Below, piece after piece: positions 19,975-29,470 of a stretch of DNA of 64,000 bases. The translations under genes and the position numbers were made by a program. The DNA is from Bacteroidota bacterium. GTDB taxonomy: Bacteria; Bacteroidota; Bacteroidia; Bacteroidales; JAADJA01. The stretch spans positions 62,001-126,000 of the forward strand of contig JAHLKX010000010.1 of the NCBI GenBank assembly GCA_020444515.1. Reading direction: 5' to 3'. Numbering within the stretch: position 1 is the first letter of the stretch; each line of letters begins with the position of its first letter. A model generated the notes under the pieces. It worked only from the letters and a program-made list of their open reading frames with translations, ran no database searches and was not told where the DNA came from.

Positions 19975-20648
19975 TGGATATTGATTACACCATAATATAT
20001 TCCGATAGGAAAACACTCAACATCTCTGTTGAAAGAGACAGGTCAATTATAGTACGTGCCCCCAGGAATACCTCAAAAGAAAAAATTGAGGAAATTGTAG
20101 AAAAGAAAAAACTTTGGTTGTTTGAAAAAATACATCATTTACAAAAGTACCCGCTGCAAAAACACCAAAAGGAATTTGTCTCCGGTGAAACCCTGCTTTA
20201 TTTGGGAAGGAATTATAAGTTACATGTTATTGATAAATCGATCCCGGAAGTTGTTTTTGATCATGGATTTTATATCTCCCGGGATAATCAATCAGAAGCG
20301 CACAAGCTATTCAAAAATTGGTATTTAGCCAAAGCCAAAGAAAAAGTGAATGAATACATTAAGGGTTTTGCTACTGATTTAGGCGTCAGGTATAATCAGG
20401 TATTAATATCAGATTTAAAATATCGATGGGGTTCATGTACGCCAAAGAACAATTTAAACTTTAACTGGCGCTTAATAAAAGCACCGGTATTCGTAATAAA
20501 ATACATAATTGCCCATGAGCTTGTTCATTTGATCGAACCAAATCATACAGCTAAATTTTGGAACATCGTTTCAATCCAGGTTCCAAACTACAAAAAAGCA
20601 AAAGATTGGCTCAAAGCCCATGGTGATCTGTTGGAAGTTGATTTTTAA
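19974..20648 (+). CDS. YgjP/SprT-like (M48-type) metallopeptidase
   Basis: KYRWGSCTPKNNLNFNWRLI...YIIAHELVHLIEPNHTAKFW; start overlaps hsdR stop. Confidence 0.92.
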   Translation: MDIDYTIIYSDRKTLNISVERDRSIIVRAPRNTSKEKIEEIVEKKKLWLFEKIHHLQKYPLQKHQKEFVSGETLLYLGRNYKLHVIDKSIPEVVFDHGFYISRDNQSEAHKLFKNWYLAKAKEKVNEYIKGFATDLGVRYNQVLISDLKYRWGSCTPKNNLNFNWRLIKAPVFVIKYIIAHELVHLIEPNHTAKFWNIVSIQVPNYKKAKDWLKAHGDLLEVDF

Positions 20649-20657
20649 ATTGATATA

Positions 20658-21407
20658 ATGTATTCATTCGATATAAACCAGTTAAATTTTATAAATAGCA
20701 TATGGTTCCAATTAATATACCCATTTATTGCTAATTTACTTTCTATAATTGCAGGAGCATTTTTATTGGTAAAACTGCTTAAACCATATATTGTTCTTTC
20801 GGAAGTGTTTGTGTACAATAGGATACGCAATAATGATAGATTTTATTACAAATTCTATAACAGATCACTACTACTTAATATCCTTGAAGTTAAATCCTCT
20901 TTTCAAATAGCATACACAAATACTACAGGTAGCCGAATCTTTAAAAAAAACTTAATAGTTGACCAGGGAGCACTAATTAAAGTGAACAAGCGTAATCCCA
21001 AGTCAATTAAATTTAATGGCAACAAATATTACTGTAATAGTAATTCAGCATGGGTAAGAGGTATACCATTGTCCCGTGTAGTAAATCAACTTAAAAAGAT
21101 TAATTCATTTTCTACAAATCCTGAAATCGATTTTGTGTTAAAGATTACCTATAAATCTGAATTAACAGGCTTACAATATAGTCGTAGCAAAAAATATAGA
21201 TTAGCAGACTATTCTCTCGTTGGGAAGACTTACAATGAAATTAAAGCTCTAATAATTGATAAACTTACAAAGGATGGTTTTTTTAAACTTGGTCCAACTG
21301 TCGATATTTCAACACCTGATCAAAGAAATTTAGAAGATCGATTCCAATATATTTACAGAAAAAATGGAATATACTATGCTCGCAATTTTATTAAAAATAA
21401 TGCATAG
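20658..21407 (+). CDS. hypothetical protein with N-terminal TM segment
   Basis: 249-aa ORF, hydrophobic LIYPFIANLLSIIAGAFLLVKLL near the N-terminus. Confidence 0.6.
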   Translation: MYSFDINQLNFINSIWFQLIYPFIANLLSIIAGAFLLVKLLKPYIVLSEVFVYNRIRNNDRFYYKFYNRSLLLNILEVKSSFQIAYTNTTGSRIFKKNLIVDQGALIKVNKRNPKSIKFNGNKYYCNSNSAWVRGIPLSRVVNQLKKINSFSTNPEIDFVLKITYKSELTGLQYSRSKKYRLADYSLVGKTYNEIKALIIDKLTKDGFFKLGPTVDISTPDQRNLEDRFQYIYRKNGIYYARNFIKNNA

Positions 21408-21458
21408 ATAAATAGAACATAAACGATTAATCAATGGGTTTCTTTAAATAATAACATT

Positions 21459-22217
21459 ATGATCTCATATTCAGATATTGAAAATTCACATAAGCAATTT
21501 TATAATAGTTGCTTGTTATCAAATTATGCAATTGCCTGTAATTATTTTACCAAAATTCCAGTATTAAATTTCTTTGTAGATTATTTCGAAGAATTTGATT
21601 ACGACTTTTCTGATCCTATCACTTACTTTGATAATCCACGTGTTAATAATTTCCTCATAACTGCTTTTGGAGTACATTTTTTTTCAAATTTTAATGCATT
21701 TATTAAAGATTATGCTTCGTATAAGGCCAAAAATATATCAATTGCTGATTTGCTTAGTCGCTACGGGCCTATTTTTCATACTCATTTTATTATGAAAAGT
21801 TATAAAGGTATGACCTTACCTAATGAAGTACTTAAAAGTGATATTACAGGCTATTCATTAATTCTTAAATTGCATGATAACATAGATAAACCAGCTTTTT
21901 TAAAAAGTAGGAACACTTGCAATATTCATTTTCTTGGAGAAAAGAACAAAATTATTTCCTCAAAAAATTCGACCCTATTTGCAAGCAATAATATTTCTGA
22001 ACTCTATATGTACTTAACTATTAACCCTGCTCTGATTAATATCTTTGATACCAAAATTCAACATTCATTAACAATATATTGTGAAGAAGGAACAAAACAA
22101 TTTATACTTCGTGATACAAATGTTCCAAATCATAAGTTTTATTTACCATATGATTGGATTGGCCAATTCCAAAACGGTGAAATTCTTTTGTTCGAAAATA
22201 AATCAAATATGCCCTGA
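21459..22217 (+). CDS. hypothetical protein
   Basis: 252-aa ORF, AT-rich coding character, no recognised domain. Confidence 0.55.
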   Translation: MISYSDIENSHKQFYNSCLLSNYAIACNYFTKIPVLNFFVDYFEEFDYDFSDPITYFDNPRVNNFLITAFGVHFFSNFNAFIKDYASYKAKNISIADLLSRYGPIFHTHFIMKSYKGMTLPNEVLKSDITGYSLILKLHDNIDKPAFLKSRNTCNIHFLGEKNKIISSKNSTLFASNNISELYMYLTINPALINIFDTKIQHSLTIYCEEGTKQFILRDTNVPNHKFYLPYDWIGQFQNGEILLFENKSNMP

Positions 22218-22415
22218 TCCCCACGCAGAAAAATTTCTCAATCATCAATCTAAAAGGTATTGCAAGATTAATATTATTAAAGTATAGCAAACAGCTTCGA
22301 AGTCTTGTAGATAAGATCAAAATTGGTTTTAAGGCCACTTGCACATATTTTTTTTATGGTTTTTGCAAATTCATCTCAAAATCTTTATTTTTGCTATTAC
22401 TCAAATCATCTTTCC

Positions 22416-23336
22416 ATGAAAATAGAAAATTTTACCGCAGTATTTAGGAATTTAAACTTCCAAATAATTTTTGAAAAACAACACTTAATTAAAACTTTAC
22501 TCATTTTATTTAGCTTCTTTTCTTTGCACCTTAGTGCTCAAGATTATTACAAAATAATTGGCAAGCAAAGTATCTCCTATCCAGATTTTATTTTGCGATT
22601 TGAAATTCTTGATTTGGATACGCATGTTCCAATTAACAATGCAAGAATTTTTTTTAAGGACAAATATGGAAGAACTCAAGAAGCATTTACAAATGATAAA
22701 GGCATCGTACTTTTTATATATTACGACGGAAACCAATTTGAGGATGGTACATTTGAAGTAAGTATCTCAGGTTATAAATATAAATCCTTACAAGTGGACC
22801 GGTATGATATAACCAGATATATGAGAAATCATGGTTTTTATATGACTCAGCAAGAACCCTGGTCTGATGCAAATAGCAATTCAATTCAGAAAATAATTTC
22901 AGCATTGATTAATGACAATTATACACCTGCTGAATGGACAGGTGGACCAGATTTATATGAGTTTGACATAAAATTACAGAAAATTTACCAAAATCAACCT
23001 TATTCAACCTCTTCAAAAAACGAACAAAGTGATTATAGCAACACATCTGATGATTTATCCTCCTATAATAGCCAAGAAAAATTCTTAAACTCTGAATGGT
23101 TAGTTACCAATACACTTTCTGACGAACAGCCTAAGTTAATTAAATTCATTTCCGAAGGAAAGACAATTTATATTCATAGAAATGGTGCAAGTGAAAATAT
23201 TCCTTGGAGATGGAATGTAGAGAATGGATATTTGTGTATAAACGAAGGCAACGGAGATAAATTAATTTTTAAAGTTAAAGATAGTCAATTAATTAGTGAT
23301 AATGAGGTATTTATATTGGAAAAAAGAAAATTTTAA
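22416..23336 (+). CDS. secreted hypothetical protein: carboxypeptidase-regulatory-like domain plus C-terminal FLNSEW module
   Basis: Signal-like LLILFSFFSLHLSAQ; PINNARIFFKDKYG...DGTFEVSISGYKYKS; internal start preferred over 22323. Confidence 0.6.
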   Translation: MKIENFTAVFRNLNFQIIFEKQHLIKTLLILFSFFSLHLSAQDYYKIIGKQSISYPDFILRFEILDLDTHVPINNARIFFKDKYGRTQEAFTNDKGIVLFIYYDGNQFEDGTFEVSISGYKYKSLQVDRYDITRYMRNHGFYMTQQEPWSDANSNSIQKIISALINDNYTPAEWTGGPDLYEFDIKLQKIYQNQPYSTSSKNEQSDYSNTSDDLSSYNSQEKFLNSEWLVTNTLSDEQPKLIKFISEGKTIYIHRNGASENIPWRWNVENGYLCINEGNGDKLIFKVKDSQLISDNEVFILEKRKF

Positions 23337-23339
23337 TAC

Positions 23340-24410
23340 ATGAGAAAATATTTTTTTATTATTATTTCCTTAATGGTTATAACATTTTCACTTTCTGCCC
23401 AATATTCTGACATTTCATGGGTTAATTTTTTAAATACAAAATGGAAGACTATAGATAATCTTGGAGAGGAGGAAGATGATATATTATTCGTCACAGGAGA
23501 AGATAATAAGGGAATGGTCTTATGGTATTATGATCGTGAAAGAGAATGGAAAGTTAGAGGTTTATGGCATGTTGAAGATGGTAAATTGTACTATACACAG
23601 CTAAATTTCAAGATGGAAATAATGAAAGTCAAAGTCCTTCGAAAAATAGATAATGACACATATATTTTCGCTGGTGAAAAAATGAGTGATGGTTATACTA
23701 AATTTATTAGAGATTATAACATAACAGAAGAGGATGAAAAACAATTTGCCAAAGCACAACAAATGGTGGATTTACTCCCAATTATAAGAAAGGAAGCGGA
23801 AGAAGATAGACGAAAAAAAACCATTGATCCCGAAAAATCTGAAAGACAAACTTGGAATAATCAATTTGATATTTGTTTGGAGAAATATAAAAATGAACAG
23901 GATAGAGAACAAATCTGGGATGACTATACACAGAAGTATTGGGATAAAGGGGAGGTTGTAATTTATCCAAAAGACAATTTTTACGCATCAGCCAGAATCG
24001 ATATTGGCTATATTGTTGGAGTAAAATATTGTTTTTCGAATACAAATGATTTCTTCTATTTTAATAAATTAAACAATACAGTTGGAACTCCGGGTAATAC
24101 AGATTTTTATAAATTCAATTTAAAAACTAAACAAAAAAAAGTTTTATGTATGGGTTTTCAAATTGAAGGAATATTTTTCCAAGGCGAATTTAAAGATATG
24201 TTATTGGTAACTTCTTGGGAGCCTGCTCATATGCAGAAATTTTATCAAATTATAGACGATAATGGAAATGTAAAAAAAGTTATAGGATATAAAAAGAAAG
24301 TCTTTGAGGATGACGTAGCATGGGGAGAACCAGTCTTACAGTTTTTAGATGCCCAACTGCAAAATATAATTAATTCGAAAGAAATCAGACTGACGAAAAC
24401 CAAACAATAA
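23340..24410 (+). CDS. secreted hypothetical protein with FLNTKW module
   Basis: Signal peptide YFFIIISLMVITFSLSAQ; 356 aa. Confidence 0.65.
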   Translation: MRKYFFIIISLMVITFSLSAQYSDISWVNFLNTKWKTIDNLGEEEDDILFVTGEDNKGMVLWYYDREREWKVRGLWHVEDGKLYYTQLNFKMEIMKVKVLRKIDNDTYIFAGEKMSDGYTKFIRDYNITEEDEKQFAKAQQMVDLLPIIRKEAEEDRRKKTIDPEKSERQTWNNQFDICLEKYKNEQDREQIWDDYTQKYWDKGEVVIYPKDNFYASARIDIGYIVGVKYCFSNTNDFFYFNKLNNTVGTPGNTDFYKFNLKTKQKKVLCMGFQIEGIFFQGEFKDMLLVTSWEPAHMQKFYQIIDDNGNVKKVIGYKKKVFEDDVAWGEPVLQFLDAQLQNIINSKEIRLTKTKQ

Positions 24411-24420
24411 AACTTCATTT

Positions 24421-24948
24421 ATGAAAAAACAGTCATGGCTAATTCTAATCTGCATTATTCCATTAATTTTGATGGGGCAAGATAATAACGATCCTAAAAA
24501 TAAAGGTGATGTCTCTTTATTTAGAACAGAGCAAGATTTTATGAATACGGAATGGATTTTAACAAATTATAAATTTTACAATATGAGGATTGTTAAATTC
24601 ATTCCACAAATTCGTTCATATAATGACGAAACCAATTTTTATGGAATGAAAATGTACACTGTTACCTATTATGATAAACGTATTGAGAATACTGATTATT
24701 CTTTCGATTGGTACTTCAAAGATGGCAAATTACATATTAGGCAATTGACTAATAGTGGCTATGAAATATCGAAGTTTAATGTTGATGATAATTGTTTAGT
24801 GGCCAAATTAGATGGAGAAATATGTTATAACGATGGAGAAATATGTTATAAATTAGAAATATATCCTAATATTGAGCAATTCCAAAAGAAAAAGAAAAAA
24901 TTAGATCAAGAAAGGGAAGATATCATCAAAAAACGGAATCAAAACTGA
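24421..24948 (+). CDS. secreted hypothetical protein with FMNTEW module
   Basis: Signal-like WLILICIIPLILMGQ; DGEICYNDGEICYK internal repeat. Confidence 0.65.
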   Translation: MKKQSWLILICIIPLILMGQDNNDPKNKGDVSLFRTEQDFMNTEWILTNYKFYNMRIVKFIPQIRSYNDETNFYGMKMYTVTYYDKRIENTDYSFDWYFKDGKLHIRQLTNSGYEISKFNVDDNCLVAKLDGEICYNDGEICYKLEIYPNIEQFQKKKKKLDQEREDIIKKRNQN

Positions 24949-25071
24949 TTTTAAACTAATGTTTTGCATACTTAGCATTTATCAAGATTTATACTAAATT
25001 GCTATAATTTGATATGAGATATCTTTTATCAATAAAATAAAAAAAGTAGCACAAGTACTCCCAAAGCTAAA

Positions 25072-25192
25072 TAACATAATGTGAGTTATATGCGCAGCCG
25101 CACATATCCAGCACCTCACACCAGCTAAAGCTCCCCTGCCCCATCTCAACGTCAACCCTATTCAAAGCTGGACATATAACAACATTATGTTA
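25072..25192. repeat. long imperfect inverted repeat, attC-like folded site
   Basis: TAACATAATGT (25072-25082) + TTATATG (25086-25092) pair with CATATAA (25173-25179) + ACATTATGTTA (25182-25192); internal spacers 3 vs 2 nt. Confidence 0.6.
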
Positions 25193-25962
25193 AATAGCCG
25201 CTGACCAGCCCAGAGCGGCCTCGCTGTCCAACCGCACTATTTGAGATGTACGAGAAGATTGAGTTTGTAAGCCCTCCATTTCTCCGCCTGCCTCTCTTAG
25301 GCAGCAGCTACACTCCATTACATCACCCACCGCACAAACCAACCCGGCTTCCATTCCGTTGCACTGCCGCCACGTTCACCAGCCAAGCCATTACGGGCTT
25401 ATTTGGCTATCCCTGCTCCATGTGTTCACGTCATTTAAGATCATTAAGGTAGATACTCAGCCCGTATTTAATCTGTTCCGTCATTCCATTTCACTGGACG
25501 CTTACATTCCGTTCAGCAAATGCGTATTTCATGCAACCCTCGAGCCAGTTTAATAATAAGCTATCGCATCGCCCACAACCCACCTCAATGTCCGTGCAAT
25601 AGCCCATTATTTAAACCCCACAATACCCATTCACTTCACTCCATATCCAGCGATCCAGCTTCATTCCATTCCTACACAGCTTAATACCGGCTTCTGTCCG
25701 TTTTTCAAAAGAGTTCACGTTCATATGCAAAAGAATAAAAGTAAAAGGCCAACCCTGAAAAGCAAAAAAGACAAAAACTATCCGACCCTGTATATCCACC
25801 ATCCCTCCAACGCAGGTAGTTTTCCCTTTTTGCTTTGCCATCCCGATTTTTACTTTCATTCCTTTGCGCCGACCCTTCCTTCCACCATCATTTCCCCGAC
25901 CACCACCCCTAAAAGAGAGCGATATGTTATATATTCAATATCTTCGTGTTAAATTAATCTTG

Positions 25963-26145
25963 ATGCCCAGAAAAAAGAGATGTCCCGTTTGCAACAAAAC
26001 CGATCAGGTGATTCCAATCATATATGGATTTCCTGATGAATCATTGTTTATAAAAGCCGACAAGGGTGAGGTCATTCTTGGAGGTTGCGTAATCGTAGAA
26101 AACAATCCTGAATGGTACTGCAAACGTGATGATAAAAGATTTTAA
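25963..26145 (+). CDS. small zinc-ribbon-like protein
   Basis: MPRKKRCPVCNKTDQVIPIIYGFPDESLFIKADKGEVILGGCVIVENNPEWYCKRDDKRF; CxxC plus single C; start reassigned from 25864. Confidence 0.65.
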   Translation: MPRKKRCPVCNKTDQVIPIIYGFPDESLFIKADKGEVILGGCVIVENNPEWYCKRDDKRF

Positions 26146-26146
26146 T

Positions 26147-27409
26147 TTAAATCTTAATACTCCGAATCCCAAAAATCCTCTTTTTCTGGATCATCGTTTT
26201 ACTCATAACCACATACCTGACAGCATCCAACCCATGATTAAAATTATCAATCGGCACATTCAGACTATTCCCATCCTTATCAATCTTCCACCGGTAATTT
26301 TTCAACTCCCTGATCAAATTCCTGCTCCTGGCTGTCACCTTAATTTTATATTGCCGAATTTTACTAATCCCTGCCCTGACACTATCCGGTCCCTTCAAAG
26401 CCGGGTGCACATTAAACCCACTCGCATACAACTCCTGAATTGACTTGGGTTCCGCACTGTCTGCCACAACCTCATCCGAAGCATCTATTCCGGCACTGAT
26501 CATTTCCTTTACCAGTTCCTGATTCGTCATTCCCTTTCTATAAAGAATTTCATCCAGGTAAAGTGTATTTTCTCCCATATTTACCCTTACAATAGCGGTA
26601 GGGTCATTTGTAAAGCCCCAGTCTAATCCGTAGCCCAATAACTTACTTTGCTTTGGCATTTCATCAATGATCTCCCAGGAATCATAAATCAAGCCCTCTA
26701 AAACACCTCCCCAAAGCCCAAGTGTATAAATCTTGTAGTAGTTGCCATCAATATCTTTAAATGATTCCAGTAATTCAGCGCTTTGGGGGGTTACATAGGT
26801 ATTGTCCTTATAGGTAGTATGCAAGATGGTTGTATCATCTCGTATACTTTTTACGAAATGGAAATTGCCGTCTGCCTTTTCATACGATTCCTTTGCCGGA
26901 AAAAAATAGGAATTGATCCATTCTGTTTCCATCTCCGGATTAAAGGTTGCTATTTCCTGGATAATACCTCCACGCAGACTGGTCGTTGTTTTCAGGAAGT
27001 CATTGAATCCTATCTCATTCATTTCCTCATACCATACACCGGTAGGATCTTTAATTGATTTCGTTTTGTGTTCTTTATCCAGCCCCCTGGCAATGATCAT
27101 ATTCCCGTTTTTCTTAAATATGATACGAAGCGGGTTTTCTACAAAAGCAAAGTAGTCCATCAATCCATAACTGCTGACAATGTCCTTAATGGTCTGAAAC
27201 TGGCTGTCTTTTATATGGGCATATGCCTTCCTAACAAGAATGATCCTTGAATAGGACTTTCGCATGGTATCAATGATAACTTTCTGGGCAGCAAAATATG
27301 ACTTTGCCGAATCCCTTCCACCATACATCAGGATATACCTGTTTTTATCATTCAGGAGCGGCAGGTAAATCGGGTTGAATATCTTCGGATTCGAGAAATC
27401 TATTATCAT
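26147..27409 (-). CDS. phage terminase large subunit (PBSX-like)
   Basis: LMYGGRDSAKSYFAAQ ATPase P-loop-like, GVWYEEMNEI, GYGLDWGFTNDPTAIV nuclease motif. Confidence 0.92.
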   Translation of the reverse strand: MIIDFSNPKIFNPIYLPLLNDKNRYILMYGGRDSAKSYFAAQKVIIDTMRKSYSRIILVRKAYAHIKDSQFQTIKDIVSSYGLMDYFAFVENPLRIIFKKNGNMIIARGLDKEHKTKSIKDPTGVWYEEMNEIGFNDFLKTTTSLRGGIIQEIATFNPEMETEWINSYFFPAKESYEKADGNFHFVKSIRDDTTILHTTYKDNTYVTPQSAELLESFKDIDGNYYKIYTLGLWGGVLEGLIYDSWEIIDEMPKQSKLLGYGLDWGFTNDPTAIVRVNMGENTLYLDEILYRKGMTNQELVKEMISAGIDASDEVVADSAEPKSIQELYASGFNVHPALKGPDSVRAGISKIRQYKIKVTARSRNLIRELKNYRWKIDKDGNSLNVPIDNFNHGLDAVRYVVMSKTMIQKKRIFGIRSIKI

Positions 27410-27695
27410 TGCTTTGAGGTAACTGAATTACTATTGTTTCTTCGCCAATGGTCATGCTATGGTCAGTCCTGTTTAATTTCGGGATAAAAAAGTCAAGCAG
27501 CCCCGACATGATCCTGAGCCGTTCACCGGGATCAAGTTCCATCAGGTCCAGCTTCATCTGTTCCAGTGAGTAGGAATCAACCAATTGCTGAAACTTCTCC
27601 CTGATAGCCCCTGTAGCCTTATTTTTACTTCCTTTCGGTCGTCCGTTAGAACTACATCCTGGCAAAAACCGTCCTTGCTCATCCCTTTTGTCCAT
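27348..27695 (-). CDS. phage protein upstream of TerL (DUF5681-like)
   Basis: DEQGRFLPGCSSNGRPKGSKNKATGAIREKF; overlaps terL start. Confidence 0.7.
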   Translation of the reverse strand: MDKRDEQGRFLPGCSSNGRPKGSKNKATGAIREKFQQLVDSYSLEQMKLDLMELDPGERLRIMSGLLDFFIPKLNRTDHSMTIGEETIVIQLPQSNDNRFLESEDIQPDLPAAPE

Positions 27696-28125
27696 TTCGA
27701 TAAATTAGTTTTTCTATGCTCGAAACACTCAACCCATATTTCTTTGATAATTCCGCTTTAATGTCCTTGTACTTTTTATCCTGTTTAGCCATCTCATCAT
27801 ATTCCTTTTTGACCAGGGCTTTGATGATCTCTTTTTCACCAACCAGTCCCACATCAATTATTTGCTTAATATCTATCTGGTATTTATCCATAAAATCACT
27901 GGAGAGCATTTCCAATTTTTCAGTCATTTTAATCTTACCTCTTTTTATTGGCTCTTCCGAAATACCAATCTTTAATCTTAACAATCCCCTTTTCAGGCCA
28001 ACAATACTGGTGATGGGTTTACTGTTTTCAGCCAGCAATTTGATGTGTTCATTAATCTTGTCGAGTAACATTCCATAGGCTTTTTTCACCTCTGCATTCG
28101 ATTGTTCTATCGCATATATTCTCAT
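27679..28125 (-). CDS. putative terminase small subunit-like/HTH protein
   Basis: C-terminal HTH DIKAELSKKYGLSVSSIEKLIYRN; position directly upstream of the terminase genes. Confidence 0.55.
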   Translation of the reverse strand: MRIYAIEQSNAEVKKAYGMLLDKINEHIKLLAENSKPITSIVGLKRGLLRLKIGISEEPIKRGKIKMTEKLEMLSSDFMDKYQIDIKQIIDVGLVGEKEIIKALVKKEYDEMAKQDKKYKDIKAELSKKYGLSVSSIEKLIYRNGQKG

Positions 28126-28260
28126 CGCTTTTTTATTGCAAATATAAATATTAAAATCGTATTTTTTGGCAATTTATAATACTGTTTTTTAATTTTTTAT
28201 AAACTTTACCTAAAGCTCAACTTAAAGCTTTTTATTTTTGTGATTATAAAATATCTTGAT

Positions 28261-28416
28261 ATGAAAAAAAGGAAAAAATCTCTTAAAAACGCATCTGATT
28301 CTTCCAATGGGATCTATGGCATTAACGCCAAAAAAAAGAAACTACCCCGCCATCGTTCGGCTGTCCGTTCTGATGTTGCCAACAAAGTCAAAAGTATCAT
28401 TGTCAAAAAAGACTAA
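28261..28416 (+). CDS. 51-aa basic protein (not in ORF track)
   Basis: MKKRKKSLKNASDSSNGIYGINAKKKKLPRHRSAVRSDVANKVKSIIVKKD*; ends 5 nt before the protease gene. Confidence 0.6.
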   Translation: MKKRKKSLKNASDSSNGIYGINAKKKKLPRHRSAVRSDVANKVKSIIVKKD

Positions 28417-28421
28417 TCATT

Positions 28422-29468
28422 ATGAAAACTTATTTTAGGTCAAATACAATCTACAACCAGTCCCTTACCCAAATCGACAGGGCTAATGGGATCATCAAAG
28501 ACATTATTCTTTGTCAGGTAGGTGAAGCTAAAGGTCACGACCTTTTTATCAATAATGACTTTATTGATAAGGTTGTTGAGTTGGGCAATGAAACCAAAGC
28601 AGGCATAAAAGCCCGTTTTGGTCATCCCAATATCTGTTCTACTGCCCTGGGAAGTTACCTCGGCAGGTACAAAAACTTTCGCAAGCAGGATGATAAGGCT
28701 ATCGCTGATTTATACCTGGATAAAACCTCAATAAAATCTCCCAATGGAAACCTTTACGATTATGTCCTTGACCTTGCTGAGTCCAATCCTGATATGTTTG
28801 GAGCCAGCATTGCTTTTAAAGCTGGGAAGGCTGATAAAAAACTGGAAACGATCAATGGTGTGGAGGTCGAAAAGAATTACGCTACTATTGTTGGTCTGTT
28901 TGCTGCCGACCTCGTGGATGATCCTGCAGCTACCAATGGCTTATTTGAAGTACTGCATGAGGATGACTTTGCTTTCCAGGCATCAGTTTTTCTTGATGAA
29001 CACCCGGAAATTTACGAGCTCCTTTCCAAAAAACCGGAAATCCTCAACGAGTTTCTCCGAAACTACGAACAATACAAAACCCGTCAAAAGGTTGAGAAAC
29101 CAGAAACCTCATTCAATCTAAAGGATGAACTAACCAACCTAAAACAATGGATTTCCGATTTATTTTCAAAGCGTGGTCATGCTGTTCCTGAAGAGGCTGG
29201 TCACACTGAGGTGCGAAGCCTCGAAGTGCGTGCGGAGGAATTGAGAACAGAATTTGAATCCCAGTTAAATTCCCTGGAATCCAAATACCTTGACACCATC
29301 AACCAACTCCAAACCGAGTTGAACAAAAGCAAGGCATTCCCAACTGTTCCAGATAAAAAAGCTGATCCTAAGATCAATATTCAAAAAAAGATCAACACCG
29401 ACGATTCCGGCAAAGTGTTGCTCGAAAATATACCGGACAATGTTAAACGTAAACTAAAAAACAATTAA
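28422..29468 (+). CDS. putative capsid maturation protease/scaffold
   Basis: GIKARFGHPN...ATIVGLFAADLVDDPAATNGLFE, with C-terminal coiled coil; immediately upstream of MCP. Confidence 0.7.
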   Translation: MKTYFRSNTIYNQSLTQIDRANGIIKDIILCQVGEAKGHDLFINNDFIDKVVELGNETKAGIKARFGHPNICSTALGSYLGRYKNFRKQDDKAIADLYLDKTSIKSPNGNLYDYVLDLAESNPDMFGASIAFKAGKADKKLETINGVEVEKNYATIVGLFAADLVDDPAATNGLFEVLHEDDFAFQASVFLDEHPEIYELLSKKPEILNEFLRNYEQYKTRQKVEKPETSFNLKDELTNLKQWISDLFSKRGHAVPEEAGHTEVRSLEVRAEELRTEFESQLNSLESKYLDTINQLQTELNKSKAFPTVPDKKADPKINIQKKINTDDSGKVLLENIPDNVKRKLKNN

Positions 29469-29470
29469 TC

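Noticed and set aside
25246-25553. plus ORFs 25246-25452 and 25359-25553
   Set aside because: Biased composition in the C-rich block, mutually overlapping frames, no domain or RBS support.
26126-27250. plus ORFs opposite terL
   Set aside because: Antisense to the terminase large subunit gene, no independent support.
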